This document shows, in pieces, positions 45,942-56,167 of a stretch of 64,000 nucleotides of DNA. This DNA is from Methylobacterium sp. E-045 (GTDB lineage: Bacteria > Pseudomonadota > Alphaproteobacteria > Rhizobiales > Beijerinckiaceae). Each line of letters opens with the position of its first letter. The first letter of the stretch is position 1. Where the stretch lies: the NCBI RefSeq assembly GCF_022829685.1, contig NZ_JAKSYE010000085.1, positions 186,001 through 250,000 of the forward strand. The letters run 5' to 3'. Under the pieces are notes generated by a model, which did not search any database, was not told where the DNA came from, and saw only the letters and a list, made by a program, of their open reading frames with translations. Made by a program: the position numbers and the translations under genes.

Positions 45942-46331
45942 ATGGCGGCCCCGCACCCACCCGCCGATGTGGATCCGCGCGTCGAGGCTCTGGTCCACGA
46001 CCTGATCGGCCGCGTCGCCGACAAATGGACGATGCTGGTCCTCGAAATCCTGGAGGAGAGGGGCGAGCTTCGCTTCACCGAACTCAGCCGATCCATCGGC
46101 ACGATCAGCCAGAAGATGCTGACCCAGACGCTCCGCCACATGGAGCGGGACGGATTGGTGATCCGCACCGTCCATCCCGTGGTGCCGCCCAAGGTCGAGT
46201 ACCGGCTGACGGCCCTCGGGCAGAGCCTCGGTGCCGCCTTCTGCGGCGTGTGGATTTGGGCCGAGCAGAACCTCGCGGCGGTGGAGGAGGCACGAGGGAC
46301 ATTCGACGGACCCCTTGCCTCGAGAGGCTGA
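45942..46331 (+). CDS. HxlR-family transcriptional regulator
   Basis: A 129-residue winged-helix regulator: VADKWTMLVLEILEE, then LRFTELSRSIGTISQKMLTQTLRHMERDGL (seen in order) and PKVEYRLTALGQSL are classic HxlR. The usual redox-sensing Cys near the N-terminus is absent; the only Cys is in AAFCGVW near the C-terminus. The ATG follows AAAGGAG. It probably regulates the divergent SDR. Confidence 0.92.
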   Translation: MAAPHPPADVDPRVEALVHDLIGRVADKWTMLVLEILEERGELRFTELSRSIGTISQKMLTQTLRHMERDGLVIRTVHPVVPPKVEYRLTALGQSLGAAFCGVWIWAEQNLAAVEEARGTFDGPLASRG

Positions 46332-46376
46332 ACCTCTCGGCCGACACGCGCCCCCGATGCGGAAGGCCCGGTGGCT

Positions 46377-49300
46377 TCAGTTCACCTCGACCTGCACCAC
46401 CCCCGGCACGGCGCGCAGGGCCCCGGCGATCTGGGGCGTCGCCTGGTACTTGCCGCGCAGCTTGACCTCGACCTCGCGGTCGCCGCCGTCGAGGAGGAGG
46501 ATCAGCGAGACCTCGCTCTCGCCGCTCACCTGGAGGCGCTGCTGAACGCTGCCGATGGGGCGTTCGTCCCGCAGGTAGACGCGCATGCCCTTCTGGTACC
46601 GGGCCACCGCCTCGTCGAGGGGCTCGGCGGTGACGATCCGCGCACGTACGTCCTCGCCTTCGAGATTGGCCTGGATCTGGAGCACGAGGGGACGGCCCGG
46701 CTCCAGGATCTCGCGGTACTGTCCGAGGCCTTCCTGAAAGATGATCGCCTCGAAATGTCCGGTCTGGTCGGAGAGGGTGACGATGCCGAGCTTGTTGCCG
46801 GACTTGGTGCGGCGCTCCGACCGGTCGAGGACGGAGGCGGCGACCTTGCCGACGCTGGACGTGCCGGCGCGGACCGAGCGGCAGAACTCGGCCCAGCTCT
46901 GGACGCGGAGCTTCTCCAGCAGGCCGGCATACTCGTCGAGGGGATGGCCGGACAGGAAGAAGCCGATGGCCTCGTATTCCTTCTTCAGCTTCTCGGCCAT
47001 CGGCCACCCCTCGTAGGTCGGCACACGCAGCGTGACGTCGGCAGCGGCGATGCCGCCGAACATGTCGGTCATGCCCTCGACGGACGGAGCGCCTTCCTGC
47101 GCCATCTTCATCATCGGTTCGATGGCGGCCGAGGCGCGGGCCCGATCCGGCTCGATCGTGTCCATGGCACCGGCCGCGACGAGATTCTCCAGGGTGCGCT
47201 TGTTGATGAGGCGCGGGTTGAGCCGGCGTGCGAGGCAGGCGAGGTCCTTGAACGGCGTCTCGCCGCGCGCCTCCACCACCGCCTCCACGGCGGCGCGCCC
47301 CACGCCTTTGATCGCCGCGAGCGCGTAGCCTATCCGGCCGTCATGGACCTCGAAATTGACGCCCGAGGTGTTGATCGAGGGCGGGTCCACCGGAATGCCG
47401 AGGCGCTGGGCGTCCTGGCGGAACTCGGCGAGCTTGTCGGTGACGTCGATGTCGAGCTGCATCGCGGCGGCCAGGAACTCCACCGGATAGTTCGCCTTGA
47501 GATAGGCGGTCTGGTAGGTCAGCAGGGCGTAGGCGGCAGCGTGCGACTTGTTGAAGCCGTAATCGGCGAACTTGGCGAGCAGGTCGAAGATCTCGTTGGC
47601 TTTCGCCTCGGTGAGGCCACCGGCGACGGAGCCCTTCACGAACCGGTCGCGCTGGGCGTCCATCTCGGCCTTGATCTTCTTGCCCATGGCACGGCGGAGC
47701 ATGTCGGCGTCGCCCAGCGAGTAGCCGGCCAGAAGCTTGGCCACCTCCATCACCTGCTCCTGGTAGACGATGATGCCGAAGGTCTCCCTGAGGATCGGCT
47801 CCAGTTTCTCGTGCGGGTACCAGCTCGCCTCGTTGCCGGCATCGCGGCCGAGCTTGCGCTCGCAATAGACCGGGATGTTCGCCATGGGGCCGGGGCGGTA
47901 GAGCGCCACCAGGGCGATGATGTCCTCGAACCGGTCGGCCTGCATCTCCACCAGCGCCTTGCGCATGCCGGCGGATTCCACCTGGAACACGCCCACCGTC
48001 TCGCCGCGCTTCATCGGCGCATAGGTCTTGGGATCGTCCAGCGGCAGCGAGGCGAGATCGACGATGATGCCGCGCTGCGCCAGGAGGTCGGTGCAGCAAC
48101 GCAGCATGGTCAGGGTCTTGAGGCCGAGGAAGTCGAACTTCACGAGGCCCGCCGCCTCGACCCATTTCATGTTGAACTGGGTCACCCGCATGCCGGTCTT
48201 CGGGTCGCGGTAGAGCGGCACGAGTTGTTCCAGGGGCCGGTCGCCGATGACGACGCCCGCCGCGTGGGTCGAGGCGTGGCGGTGCAGGCCCTCGAGCTTC
48301 TTGGCGATCTGCATGAGGCGCGCGACGACGGGTTCCTCCTCCATCGCCGCCTGGAGCTTCGGCTCGCCCTCGATGGCCTGGACCAGGGTGACGGGGTTGG
48401 CGGGGTTCTGCGGTACCAGCTTCGTCAGCTTGTCGACCTGCCCGTAGGGCATCTCGAGGACGCGGCCGACGTCGCGCAGCACGCCGCGCGCCTGCAGCGT
48501 ACCGAAGGTGATGATCTGCGCCACCTGCTCGTGGCCATAGCGCTCCTGGACGTACTGGATCACGCGCTCGCGGCCGTCGACGCAGAAGTCGATGTCGAAA
48601 TCCGGCATCGAGACGCGTTCAGGGTTCAGGAACCGCTCGAACAGAAGGCCGAACCGCAGCGGATCGAGATCGGTGATGAGCAGGGCGTAGGCGACGAGGG
48701 AGCCGGCACCCGAACCACGACCCGGCCCCACCGGGATGTCGTGGTCCTTCGCCCATTTGATGAAGTCCGACACGATCAGGAAGTAGCCGGGGAACTTCAT
48801 CTTCACGATGACGTCGAGCTCGAAGGCGAGACGGTCGCGATAGACTTGGCTGGTCATGCCCTCGCAGGGGCCGTGCTGGGCCAGGCGCAGTTCGAGGCCG
48901 GCCTCGGCCTGACGGCGGAGTTCGGACGGCTCGTCGAGGGCGATCTCCGCCGCGACATCGGGAGAGACCGTCTCCACGGGGAGCGCGTCGAGGGCCGCGA
49001 CGACGCCGAAATTCGGCAGGATCGGCTTGCGGGTGCGCACGCGATAGGCGCAGCGCATCGCAATCTCGACGGTGGCCGAGAGCGCGTCGGGCAGGTCGTG
49101 GAACAGCTTGGCCATCTCGGCCCGGGTCTTGAAGCCGTGGCGCGGGGTCAGCTTGCGCCGGCGCTCGTCCGAGACGAGGCGCCCCTCGGCGATGGCCAGC
49201 AGCGCGTCGTGGGCGTCGTAATCGTCAGGCTTGGCGAAGAACGGCTCATTGGTCGCGACGATCGAGAGGCCGTTGGAATCGGCGAGCCGGATCAGCTCAC

Positions 49301-49883
49301 GCTCCACCATGCGCTCGTCGTCGAGGCCGTGGCGCAGGATCTCCACGTAGAGCCGGTCCTCGCCGAACGCGTTCTTCAGCTGGCCGAGGCGGGCGGCGGC
49401 GAGTTCGACACGTCCGCCGCGCAGGGCGGTGTCGAGGGGGCCGGTGGTGCCGCCGGTGAGCGCGATGAGGCCGGCAGCGTTCTCCGCCAGGGCGTCGACG
49501 GTGAGCCGGGGCGCATCGCCCAGGGGGCCGTCGAAATAGGCGCGGCTCGCCAGGCGCAGGAGGTTGCCGTAGCCGGCCTCGCTCTGGGCCAGAACCACGA
49601 CGTTGGAGGTGGTGATCTGCGACAGCCGCGCCATCGGGTCCGGCGCCTCGAAGGCCACCGAGAGCTGCATGCCGGCGATGGGCTGGATGCCCGTACCGGC
49701 GGCCTTCTCGGAAAATTCGAGCGCCCCGAACAGGTTGTTGGTGTCGGTAAGCGCCAGGGCCGGCTGCCGGTCGGCAGCGGCGGCCTTGACGATGTCGGCG
49801 ACCTTCAGCGCTCCTTCGAGGAGCGAGAAGGACGAGTGGACGTGGAGGTGGACGAAACCGGGATCTTTGAGGATGCGCGCCAT
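46377..49883 (-). CDS. dnaE: DNA polymerase III subunit alpha DnaE
   Basis: The 1168-residue replicative polymerase. The N-terminal PHP domain starts FVHLHVHSSFSLLEGA. The palm carries GPGRGSGAGSLVAYAL and the catalytic aspartates in PDFDIDFC. The C-terminal OB domain (about 985-1080) precedes a short tau-binding tail. Length fits DnaE1 rather than DnaE2/ImuC. A long plus-strand frame antisense to it is a high-GC artefact. It stands alone, downstream of an ABC exporter gene. Confidence 0.97.
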   Translation of the reverse strand: MARILKDPGFVHLHVHSSFSLLEGALKVADIVKAAAADRQPALALTDTNNLFGALEFSEKAAGTGIQPIAGMQLSVAFEAPDPMARLSQITTSNVVVLAQSEAGYGNLLRLASRAYFDGPLGDAPRLTVDALAENAAGLIALTGGTTGPLDTALRGGRVELAAARLGQLKNAFGEDRLYVEILRHGLDDERMVERELIRLADSNGLSIVATNEPFFAKPDDYDAHDALLAIAEGRLVSDERRRKLTPRHGFKTRAEMAKLFHDLPDALSATVEIAMRCAYRVRTRKPILPNFGVVAALDALPVETVSPDVAAEIALDEPSELRRQAEAGLELRLAQHGPCEGMTSQVYRDRLAFELDVIVKMKFPGYFLIVSDFIKWAKDHDIPVGPGRGSGAGSLVAYALLITDLDPLRFGLLFERFLNPERVSMPDFDIDFCVDGRERVIQYVQERYGHEQVAQIITFGTLQARGVLRDVGRVLEMPYGQVDKLTKLVPQNPANPVTLVQAIEGEPKLQAAMEEEPVVARLMQIAKKLEGLHRHASTHAAGVVIGDRPLEQLVPLYRDPKTGMRVTQFNMKWVEAAGLVKFDFLGLKTLTMLRCCTDLLAQRGIIVDLASLPLDDPKTYAPMKRGETVGVFQVESAGMRKALVEMQADRFEDIIALVALYRPGPMANIPVYCERKLGRDAGNEASWYPHEKLEPILRETFGIIVYQEQVMEVAKLLAGYSLGDADMLRRAMGKKIKAEMDAQRDRFVKGSVAGGLTEAKANEIFDLLAKFADYGFNKSHAAAYALLTYQTAYLKANYPVEFLAAAMQLDIDVTDKLAEFRQDAQRLGIPVDPPSINTSGVNFEVHDGRIGYALAAIKGVGRAAVEAVVEARGETPFKDLACLARRLNPRLINKRTLENLVAAGAMDTIEPDRARASAAIEPMMKMAQEGAPSVEGMTDMFGGIAAADVTLRVPTYEGWPMAEKLKKEYEAIGFFLSGHPLDEYAGLLEKLRVQSWAEFCRSVRAGTSSVGKVAASVLDRSERRTKSGNKLGIVTLSDQTGHFEAIIFQEGLGQYREILEPGRPLVLQIQANLEGEDVRARIVTAEPLDEAVARYQKGMRVYLRDERPIGSVQQRLQVSGESEVSLILLLDGGDREVEVKLRGKYQATPQIAGALRAVPGVVQVEVN

Positions 49884-49991
49884 GACTCAACCCATCCCGA
49901 GTCGCGGTTCACGGTCCATTACCAATAACACGTCCGGCGCAATTGCCTGTGGAGAGGGCCTTTCGCGCAACGCCCCCTCCCCTGCCGCCGC

Positions 49992-51839
49992 CTATTCCGC
50001 CGGCAGGGCGAGGCGCTTCGGCCTCGGCTCCTTGCCGCGCGCCGTCTCGTCGAGGGCATCGGTGAATTGCAGCGCGGCGAGCTGCGCGTAGAGCGCCCCC
50101 TGCGCCAGCAGGCTCTCATGCGTTCCGGTCTCGACGATCCTGCCGCCGTCGAGGACGAGGATGCGGTCGGCGGCGCGGATGGTGGCCAGGCGGTGGGCGA
50201 TGACCAGCGTGGTGCGCCCGCGCATGAGGGTGTCGAGCGCCGTCTGCACCGCGCGCTCGCTCTCGGCGTCCAGGGCCGAGGTCGCCTCGTCGAGGAGCAG
50301 GATCGGCGCGTCCTTGAGAATGGCGCGGGCAATGGCGACGCGCTGGCGCTGACCGCCGGAGAGGGTCACCCCCCGCTCGCCCACCTGCGTGGCGTAGCCC
50401 TGCGGCAGGGCGCGGATGAATCCATCCGCATGGGCGAGTTCGGCGGCGCGATGGATCTCGGCCTCGCTGGCCTGAGGCCGGCCGTAGCGGATGTTGTCCA
50501 TCACCGAGCCGGAGAACACGGTGGGGTCCTGCGGGACCAGGGACATGCGTTCGCGCAAGGAATCCGGATCGACGGCGGTGATGTCGACCCCGTCGACGCG
50601 GACCACCCCCGATTGCGGATCGTAGAAGCGCAGAAGCGCCTGCAGCACCGTGGTCTTGCCGGCACCCGAGGGGCCGACCAGGGCGACGCGCTCGCCATGC
50701 GCCACCTGGAAGCTGATCCCGTCCAGGGAGGGGTGCTCGAGCCGGGTGGGATAGGTGAGGCGCACCTGCTCGAACGCCACCTCGCCGCGGGGCGGCACAG
50801 GCAGCGGCACCGGATCGGCGGGCGCGCGGATCGCGGGCTCGGCGGCCAGGATCTCGCCGAGGCGCTCGGCGGCGCCGGCGGCCTGCGCGAGTTCGCCGTA
50901 GACCTCGGAGAGCTGGCCCAGCGCACTGGCGCCGAACACCGCGTAGAGCACGAATTGCGAGAGCTGGCCGGCCGTCATCGTACCGGCGAGCACGCCTTGC
51001 GCGCCGTACCACATCACTCCGACGACGCTGGCCGAGATCAGGAAGATCGCCACCCCGGTGAGGAGGGCGCGGGCCTGCACCGAATTGCGCGCGGCGGAGT
51101 AGGCATTCTCGGAGGCCTGCCCGAAATGCTCGGCCGTGGCGCGTCCCATGCCGAAGGCCTGCATGGTGCGAATCGCCCCGATGGCTTCGGCCGCATAGGC
51201 CGAGGCATCGGCGAGTCGGTCCTGCGCAGCGCGGGACCGCCGCCGCACGCCGCGCCCGGACAGGATCAGCGGAAACACGATGAGGGGAATCGCCACGAGC
51301 ACCAGGATCGACAGCTTCGGACTGGTGAAGACCATCATCGCCACCGCACCGACGAACAGAAAGGCATTGCGCAGGAGAATGGAGATCGAGACGCCGAAGA
51401 CCGCCTTCACCTGCGTCGCGTCGGCGGTGAGCCGCGAGACGATCTCGCCCGATTGCGAGCGGTCGAAAAAGGCCGGGTCGAGGATGGTGAGGCGGGCGAA
51501 GACCGCGCTGCGCAGATCCGCGACCACGCGCTCGCCGAGGGTCACCACGGTGTAGTAGCGGGCCGCACTCGACAGGGCGAGAACCGTCACCACGCCGATC
51601 AGCGCCATGAAGTAGGCGTCAATGACGCTGTGGCCCTCCGGCGAGAAGCCGTGATCGATCACCCGCCGGAGCGCGATGGGCACCACCAGGGTCGCCCCGG
51701 AAGCCGCCAGCAGCGACAGGAACGCCGCGAGGATGCGGCCGCGATAGACCAGCGCGAAGGGAATCAGCGGCTTCAGCGACCCGAGGGGTGCCTTGCCGCG
51801 GCCATCGCCGCCGGAAATTTTGTTACGCCCGCGAGCCAT
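49992..51839 (-). CDS. MsbA-like ABC transporter, fused permease and ATPase
   Basis: A 615-residue half-transporter. Six transmembrane helices span about residues 25-320. The nucleotide-binding domain follows, with Walker A GPSGAGKTT, signature LSGGQRQRVAIARA and Walker B ILLLDEATSALD. It belongs to the MsbA/bacterial multidrug exporter family and probably acts as a homodimer exporting a lipid or drug; the substrate cannot be told from sequence. The basic N-terminus is cytoplasmic. Confidence 0.92.
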   Translation of the reverse strand: MARGRNKISGGDGRGKAPLGSLKPLIPFALVYRGRILAAFLSLLAASGATLVVPIALRRVIDHGFSPEGHSVIDAYFMALIGVVTVLALSSAARYYTVVTLGERVVADLRSAVFARLTILDPAFFDRSQSGEIVSRLTADATQVKAVFGVSISILLRNAFLFVGAVAMMVFTSPKLSILVLVAIPLIVFPLILSGRGVRRRSRAAQDRLADASAYAAEAIGAIRTMQAFGMGRATAEHFGQASENAYSAARNSVQARALLTGVAIFLISASVVGVMWYGAQGVLAGTMTAGQLSQFVLYAVFGASALGQLSEVYGELAQAAGAAERLGEILAAEPAIRAPADPVPLPVPPRGEVAFEQVRLTYPTRLEHPSLDGISFQVAHGERVALVGPSGAGKTTVLQALLRFYDPQSGVVRVDGVDITAVDPDSLRERMSLVPQDPTVFSGSVMDNIRYGRPQASEAEIHRAAELAHADGFIRALPQGYATQVGERGVTLSGGQRQRVAIARAILKDAPILLLDEATSALDAESERAVQTALDTLMRGRTTLVIAHRLATIRAADRILVLDGGRIVETGTHESLLAQGALYAQLAALQFTDALDETARGKEPRPKRLALPAE

Positions 51840-52009
51840 CTTGCCTCGTCATCGTCTCAAGAAAATACGCGCCCGGGCGATCTCCCGTGCCCGGACGCTT
51901 GTTCGGAGGAAGCACGTGGGGTATAGGCCCGCCTTCATCCGATTGCGCGTGATCTAAGGCCGCGGGCCGCCAGGCGGGCCGGTCGGCGTGGCTATTCAAG
52001 GATTTCGTC

Positions 52010-52264
52010 ATGGCAAAGAGTGCGGCCGACAAGGCCAAGGGAACCGAGCATCCCGACTACCACTTCATCAAGGTCGTGATGACCGATGGGTCCGACTACA
52101 TGACCCGGTCGACCTACGGCAAGGAGGGCGACACCCTCAACCTCGACATCGACCCGAATACGCACCCGGCCTGGACCGGTGGCGAGCAGAAGATGCTCGA
52201 TCGCGGCGGCCGCGTCTCGCGGTTCAACTCGCGCTTCGGCGCCCTCTCCTTCGGCAAGAAGTGA
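52010..52264 (+). CDS. rpmE: 50S ribosomal protein L31
   Basis: An 84-residue L31: [24 protein letters not shown], then [22 protein letters not shown] and FNSRFG are conserved (read in order). There are no cysteines, so this is the zinc-independent (C-) form. The ATG follows AAGGA. Two perfect hairpins follow its stop, and the gene converges on DUF1465. Confidence 0.96.
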   Translation: MAKSAADKAKGTEHPDYHFIKVVMTDGSDYMTRSTYGKEGDTLNLDIDPNTHPAWTGGEQKMLDRGGRVSRFNSRFGALSFGKK

Positions 52265-52313
52265 TCCCCCGGGCCTGACCGCCGTGACCGTTGGGTCGCG
52301 GCGGCGGGTTCTG

Positions 52314-52392
52314 GAAACGCGAAAGGGCGGCGCTGAGGAAGCGCCGCCCTTTCGCGTTTCGAGGCCTCGAAGCCCCTGCCGGGCTTCGAGGC
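52314..52392. terminator. Two tandem perfect hairpins between rpmE and DUF1465
   Basis: The first hairpin has a perfect 20-bp stem (52314-52333 with 52341-52360) around a 7-nt loop. The second has a perfect 12-bp stem (52364-52375 with 52381-52392) around a 5-nt loop. They lie between convergent genes and probably end transcription in both directions, although neither is followed by a long U run. Confidence 0.75.
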
Positions 52393-52400
52393 GCCAGACC

Positions 52401-52928
52401 TCAATGCGCCGTGCCGAAGGCGCTGCGCAGCAGGCCCTGCTGGGCGGCGACGGGGCTTTCGCGGACCACAGGGGTCGGGTGGTCGTCGGAGATGAGTCCG
52501 TCGAGATGCAGGATGCGGGCATGCAGTCGGCGCGAGCGGACGGTGAGATCCTGGAGACGGGCCGGGAGCGCCGCGAAGGTCTCCGCGCGGAAGGCTTCCG
52601 GCGTCGCGAGGCGGACGCGGGTCTTTTCCTGAAGTGCCTGGGCGGGGGTGATTTCGCCCTCCGACACGGCGCGCTGCACGAGCAGCCAGGAGGCGATCTG
52701 CATCAGCCGCGTGGTCAGGCGCATGCTCTCGCTGGCATAAGACAGGGTACTGTCACGCGACAGAAGGCGGGATTCCTCGCGTCCATCGCCATCGAGATAG
52801 GCGGCCGCCTCCTCGACCATGGTCATGCCCTCGCGGAACAGCACCCGGAACGCTTCCGAGTTCACGTAGGTGTCGCCGAAGCTGACCCAGTCGCGCTCGT
52901 CGCGAAAGGTGACGTCGAACTCGTTCAT
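52401..52928 (-). CDS. DUF1465 family protein
   Basis: A 175-residue, mostly helical protein of the alphaproteobacterial DUF1465 family: SFGDTYVNSEAFRVLFREGM, then EEAAAYLDGDGREESRLL and MRLTTRLMQIASWLLVQRAV. No signal peptide or membrane helix. The ATG at 52928 follows AGGAGG. Function is not established. The upstream 540 bp is non-coding and contains a terminator-like hairpin facing this gene. Confidence 0.88.
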   Translation of the reverse strand: MNEFDVTFRDERDWVSFGDTYVNSEAFRVLFREGMTMVEEAAAYLDGDGREESRLLSRDSTLSYASESMRLTTRLMQIASWLLVQRAVSEGEITPAQALQEKTRVRLATPEAFRAETFAALPARLQDLTVRSRRLHARILHLDGLISDDHPTPVVRESPVAAQQGLLRSAFGTAH

Positions 52929-53118
52929 CCTGCCTCCTGTGTCGCTATCGGACCGTTTCGTCCCGACCTGGGACACGGTCGTTGCGTTCGCGACGAGAGG
53001 CGCAACACTAGCGCCGAACGCGCCGCGCCGCGCCGTTGACCGGAAGTTAACGTTAACGGGCGGCCATGGTGCCAGACGGGCGGCCTCGCACGGTGTCGGA
53101 CACGCGCATCGGTGGCGA

Positions 53119-53230
53119 CGAAAAAAAAGCCGCCCGGAGGGGCGGCTTTGGAAAGTCGACAGAGGCATCAAAACAACGGCAGATCGAAATCTGCCCCACA
53201 TCCGGAAAACCGGACATGATCTCTTCATAA
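53119..53230 (-). ncRNA. Candidate small RNA ending at an orphan intrinsic terminator
   Basis: On the minus strand a GC-rich hairpin (arms 53141-53149 and 53126-53134) is followed at once by a run of eight or more U, a textbook intrinsic terminator, with no upstream gene to terminate. Two more hairpins precede it: TCCGGTTTTCCGGA, and GGCAGATTTCGATCTGCC. The start is unknown, estimated near 53220-53250. It could be a small RNA, or a leader that attenuates DUF1465. Confidence 0.5.
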
Positions 53231-53306
53231 GCTGAAAAGGTTAATGTTCGGCTAACGCGCGCGGCGCTCGGGCGGCGGCGGGGGAAGGGAATTGCCCGCT
53301 CCAGAA

Positions 53307-53335
53307 TTGACTTCGCCCCCCCTCTCCGTCATAAG
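53307..53335 (+). promoter_or_regulatory. Putative rpmH-rnpA promoter
   Basis: TTGACT at 53307-53312 and CATAAG at 53330-53335 are separated by 17 bp, a good sigma-70-type arrangement for an alphaproteobacterium. It lies about 130 bp upstream of rpmH, in the correct orientation, in a region with no other gene. Confidence 0.5.
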
Positions 53336-53465
53336 CCGCGCCATCGCGTCGCCGCGCCCCATGTGGGCGCTCTTCGCGCTTGCAGACACATTTCAGGGCG
53401 AGTGAAGATGTCGGTGGGGCTCCTGCAGCCAGCCGGATCGATCCTCGGCCATCGGAGATCGCGCC

Positions 53466-53600
53466 ATGAAGAGAACTTATCAGCCCAGCAAGCTCGTGCG
53501 TAAGCGTCGCCACGGTTTCCGTGCTCGCATGGCCACGGCCGGCGGCCGCAAGGTCATCGCAGCCCGTCGCTCGCACGGCCGCAAGAAGCTCTCGGCCTAA
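53466..53600 (+). CDS. rpmH: 50S ribosomal protein L34
   Basis: A 44-residue, highly basic L34: [20 protein letters not shown] is diagnostic, and the ending GRKKLSA is typical. It heads the conserved rpmH-rnpA-yidC-engB block, with rnpA 52 bp downstream. The preceding 537-bp gap contains the candidate small RNA and a promoter-like element. Confidence 0.98.
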   Translation: MKRTYQPSKLVRKRRHGFRARMATAGGRKVIAARRSHGRKKLSA

Positions 53601-53652
53601 GGCATCCGTGCCTTCGGCGGCACGGAACGCCGAGGCCAGCCTCGCTCAGACC

Positions 53653-54297
53653 ATGACCTCGCCCCTAGGCCGCAGGATCGAACCGGCAGTGTCGACGATC
53701 GGACGGCTCAAGCGGCGACCGGACTTCCTCGCTGCCGCGGGGGGGCGGCGGTTTCATACTGAGCTCATGAGTGCCCAAGGACGGCTGCGAGACGCGGCGT
53801 CCGGAGCACCTGCCGCCGATATCGCGCCGATCGAAGGGCTGCGAATCGGCTTCACGATCACGAAGCGTGTCGGGCATGCCACCGAGCGCAATCGGATTCG
53901 CCGGCGGCTGCGCGATGCGGTGGCCCGGGCGTCCGTGGATCTTCCTGATGCATCGGCGGACGTCGTCCTGGTGGCGAGACGCCCTGCCCTCCATGCCCCG
54001 TTCGAGACGCTGATCGCCGATCTGCGCCGCTCCGTCGGCGCGGTGGTCAAGCCCGGCGGTACGAAGGGTGGCGAATCACGCCCTTCCTCGCGGGGACGGC
54101 GCAGATCCGGCAAGCCAAATCCGGGCAAGCCCGTCTCGGGCGCCGACGGGAACACATCCTCCACATTTGCATCAGCCGCCCTGACGCCGGCGCATTCGCC
54201 CGCGCGAAACGAGGCGGCGACGATGCCCTCCGCCTCGGGCGACGCTTGCCTTCCCTCCCCTCCTCCGAACACACGCGACGGATCTCTCGATGGGTAA
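53653..54297 (+). CDS. rnpA: Ribonuclease P protein component, C-terminally extended
   Basis: A 214-residue RnpA. The core (about 15-130) has [18 protein letters not shown], then [26 protein letters not shown] (in order), with the RNA-binding RNR motif. The family is normally 110-140 residues. Here about 80 further residues are low-complexity, rich in Ser, Pro, Gly and Arg. The ATG at 53653 is chosen just before the core. The 3' end overlaps yidC by 8 bp. Confidence 0.92.
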   Translation: MTSPLGRRIEPAVSTIGRLKRRPDFLAAAGGRRFHTELMSAQGRLRDAASGAPAADIAPIEGLRIGFTITKRVGHATERNRIRRRLRDAVARASVDLPDASADVVLVARRPALHAPFETLIADLRRSVGAVVKPGGTKGGESRPSSRGRRRSGKPNPGKPVSGADGNTSSTFASAALTPAHSPARNEAATMPSASGDACLPSPPPNTRDGSLDG

Positions 54298-56134
54298 TGA
54301 CAAGACGAACATGATCGTCGCGATCGCCTTGTCGCTGGCGGTCCTGCTCGGTTGGAACTATTTCATCGCCGCCCCGCGCGTGGAGGAGCAGCGTCAGGCC
54401 GCACTTCAGAGCAAGGCGGCGCAGCAGGCGGCCAACCCCACCGCCGCCCCCTCGGCGAGCCCGGCGGAAGGCGGTCCGTCGGCACCCGTGCCGGGCACCC
54501 TGCCCAATGCGCAGACGCCGGCGGAAAGCCGCGAGGCGGCGCTTGCCCGCTCGCCGCGCGTCACCATCGACACCCCGGCGCTCGCCGGTTCGATCGCTCT
54601 AAAGGGCGGTCGCGTCGACGACGTCTCGCTCAAGGGCTACCACGAGACCGTGGACGACAAGAGTCCGCGCATTGTGCTGCTCTCGCCCACCGGCAGCGCC
54701 AACCCGTACTATGCCGAGTTCGGCTGGGTCGGGCAGAATGCCGGCCCCCTTCCCACCGGTGACACGGTGTGGACCGCCGACGAGACCGTGCTGACGCCGG
54801 CCAAGCCCCTGACGCTGTCATACGACAACGGCGCCGGTCTGCTGTTCCGCCGCGTCATCGCGGTCGACGACAAGTTCATGTTCACGGTCCGCGACGAGGT
54901 CGAGAACAAAGGCGCCAATGCCGTCACCCTCTACCCCTATGGGCTCGTCTCGCGCTGGGGCAAGCCGACGACGCAGGGCTATTATGTCCTTCACGAGGGC
55001 ATGATCGGCGTGCTCGGCGCCGACGGCCTGCAGGAATACACCTACGACCACGTCGCCAAGGAGCCGGTGCTCGGCAATGCCGCCACCAAGGGCAAGGCCT
55101 GGGCGAACGTGACCGGCGGCTTCGTCGGCATCACCGACAAGTACTGGGCGGCGGCTACCATCCCCGACCAGGCCACGCCCTATACCGGCAGCTTCACCGA
55201 GCGCACCGACGGCGCCACCAAGGTCTACCAGGCCAGCGTGCGCGGCGACGGCCGCAACGTCGCGCCGGGGGCCACCGTGACCGCGACCCAGCAGCTCTTC
55301 GCCGGCGCCAAGGAAGTCAACACGATCAACAACTACCAGAAGGATCTCGGCATTAAGCAGTTCGATCTGATGATCGACTGGGGCTGGTTCCACTTCATCA
55401 CCAAGCCGATGTTCCGGGCGCTGGACTTCTTCTTCCACCTGTTCGGCAATTTCGGCGTGTCGATCCTGGTGGTGACCTTCTGCCTCAAGCTGCTGTTCCT
55501 GCCGATCGCCAACAAGTCGTACCAGTCCATGGCCAAAATGAAGGCCGTGCAGCCGGAGATGGCCTCGATCCGCGAGCGCTACGGCGACGACAAGATGAAA
55601 CAGCAGCAGGCGATGATGGAGCTGTACAAGAAGGAGAAGATCAACCCGGTCGCTGGCTGCTGGCCGGTCCTGATTCAGATCCCGGTCTTCTTCGCGCTCT
55701 ACAAGGTCCTGTTCATCACCATCGAGATGCGACACGCGCCGTTCTTCGGCTGGATCCAGGATCTCGCCGCTCCCGATCCGACCAATATCCTGAACCTGTT
55801 CGGCCTGCTGCCCTTCGCGGCACCGGACTTCATCCATCTCGGCATCTGGCCGATCGTGATGGGCATCACGATGTTCATCCAGATGAAGATGAATCCCGCG
55901 CCGCCGGACCCGGTCCAGGCGCAGATCTTCACCTTCATGCCCATCGTGTTCACCTTCATGCTCGGCTCGTTCCCGGCCGGCCTCGTGATCTACTGGGCCT
56001 GGAACAACACCCTCTCGGTGATCCAGCAATACGTCATCATGCGCCGCAACGGCGTGAAGGTGGAGTTGTGGGACAACCTCGGCGGGATGTTCAAGAAGAA
56101 GCCCGCCGGCAAGAACGCGCCGGCCAAGAGCTGA
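54290..56134 (+). CDS. yidC: Membrane protein insertase YidC
   Basis: A 614-residue YidC/Oxa1 insertase. It has an N-terminal helix (about 8-24), a large periplasmic domain (about 85-365), then the five-helix core with the positively charged cytoplasmic loop ([19 protein letters not shown]) and [19 protein letters not shown]. It inserts membrane proteins with or without SecYEG. Standard position after rnpA. Confidence 0.97.
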   Translation: MGNDKTNMIVAIALSLAVLLGWNYFIAAPRVEEQRQAALQSKAAQQAANPTAAPSASPAEGGPSAPVPGTLPNAQTPAESREAALARSPRVTIDTPALAGSIALKGGRVDDVSLKGYHETVDDKSPRIVLLSPTGSANPYYAEFGWVGQNAGPLPTGDTVWTADETVLTPAKPLTLSYDNGAGLLFRRVIAVDDKFMFTVRDEVENKGANAVTLYPYGLVSRWGKPTTQGYYVLHEGMIGVLGADGLQEYTYDHVAKEPVLGNAATKGKAWANVTGGFVGITDKYWAAATIPDQATPYTGSFTERTDGATKVYQASVRGDGRNVAPGATVTATQQLFAGAKEVNTINNYQKDLGIKQFDLMIDWGWFHFITKPMFRALDFFFHLFGNFGVSILVVTFCLKLLFLPIANKSYQSMAKMKAVQPEMASIRERYGDDKMKQQQAMMELYKKEKINPVAGCWPVLIQIPVFFALYKVLFITIEMRHAPFFGWIQDLAAPDPTNILNLFGLLPFAAPDFIHLGIWPIVMGITMFIQMKMNPAPPDPVQAQIFTFMPIVFTFMLGSFPAGLVIYWAWNNTLSVIQQYVIMRRNGVKVELWDNLGGMFKKKPAGKNAPAKS

Positions 56135-56167
56135 GCCGTCCGTTCTCGGGCGAATTCCTGCCGATTC

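Noticed and set aside
46371..49928. Plus-strand open frame of 1185 codons antisense to dnaE
   Set aside because: The opposite strand has every DnaE motif. Long antisense frames are expected in GC-rich genes, and this one is Glu/Asp/His/Leu-rich without family likeness.
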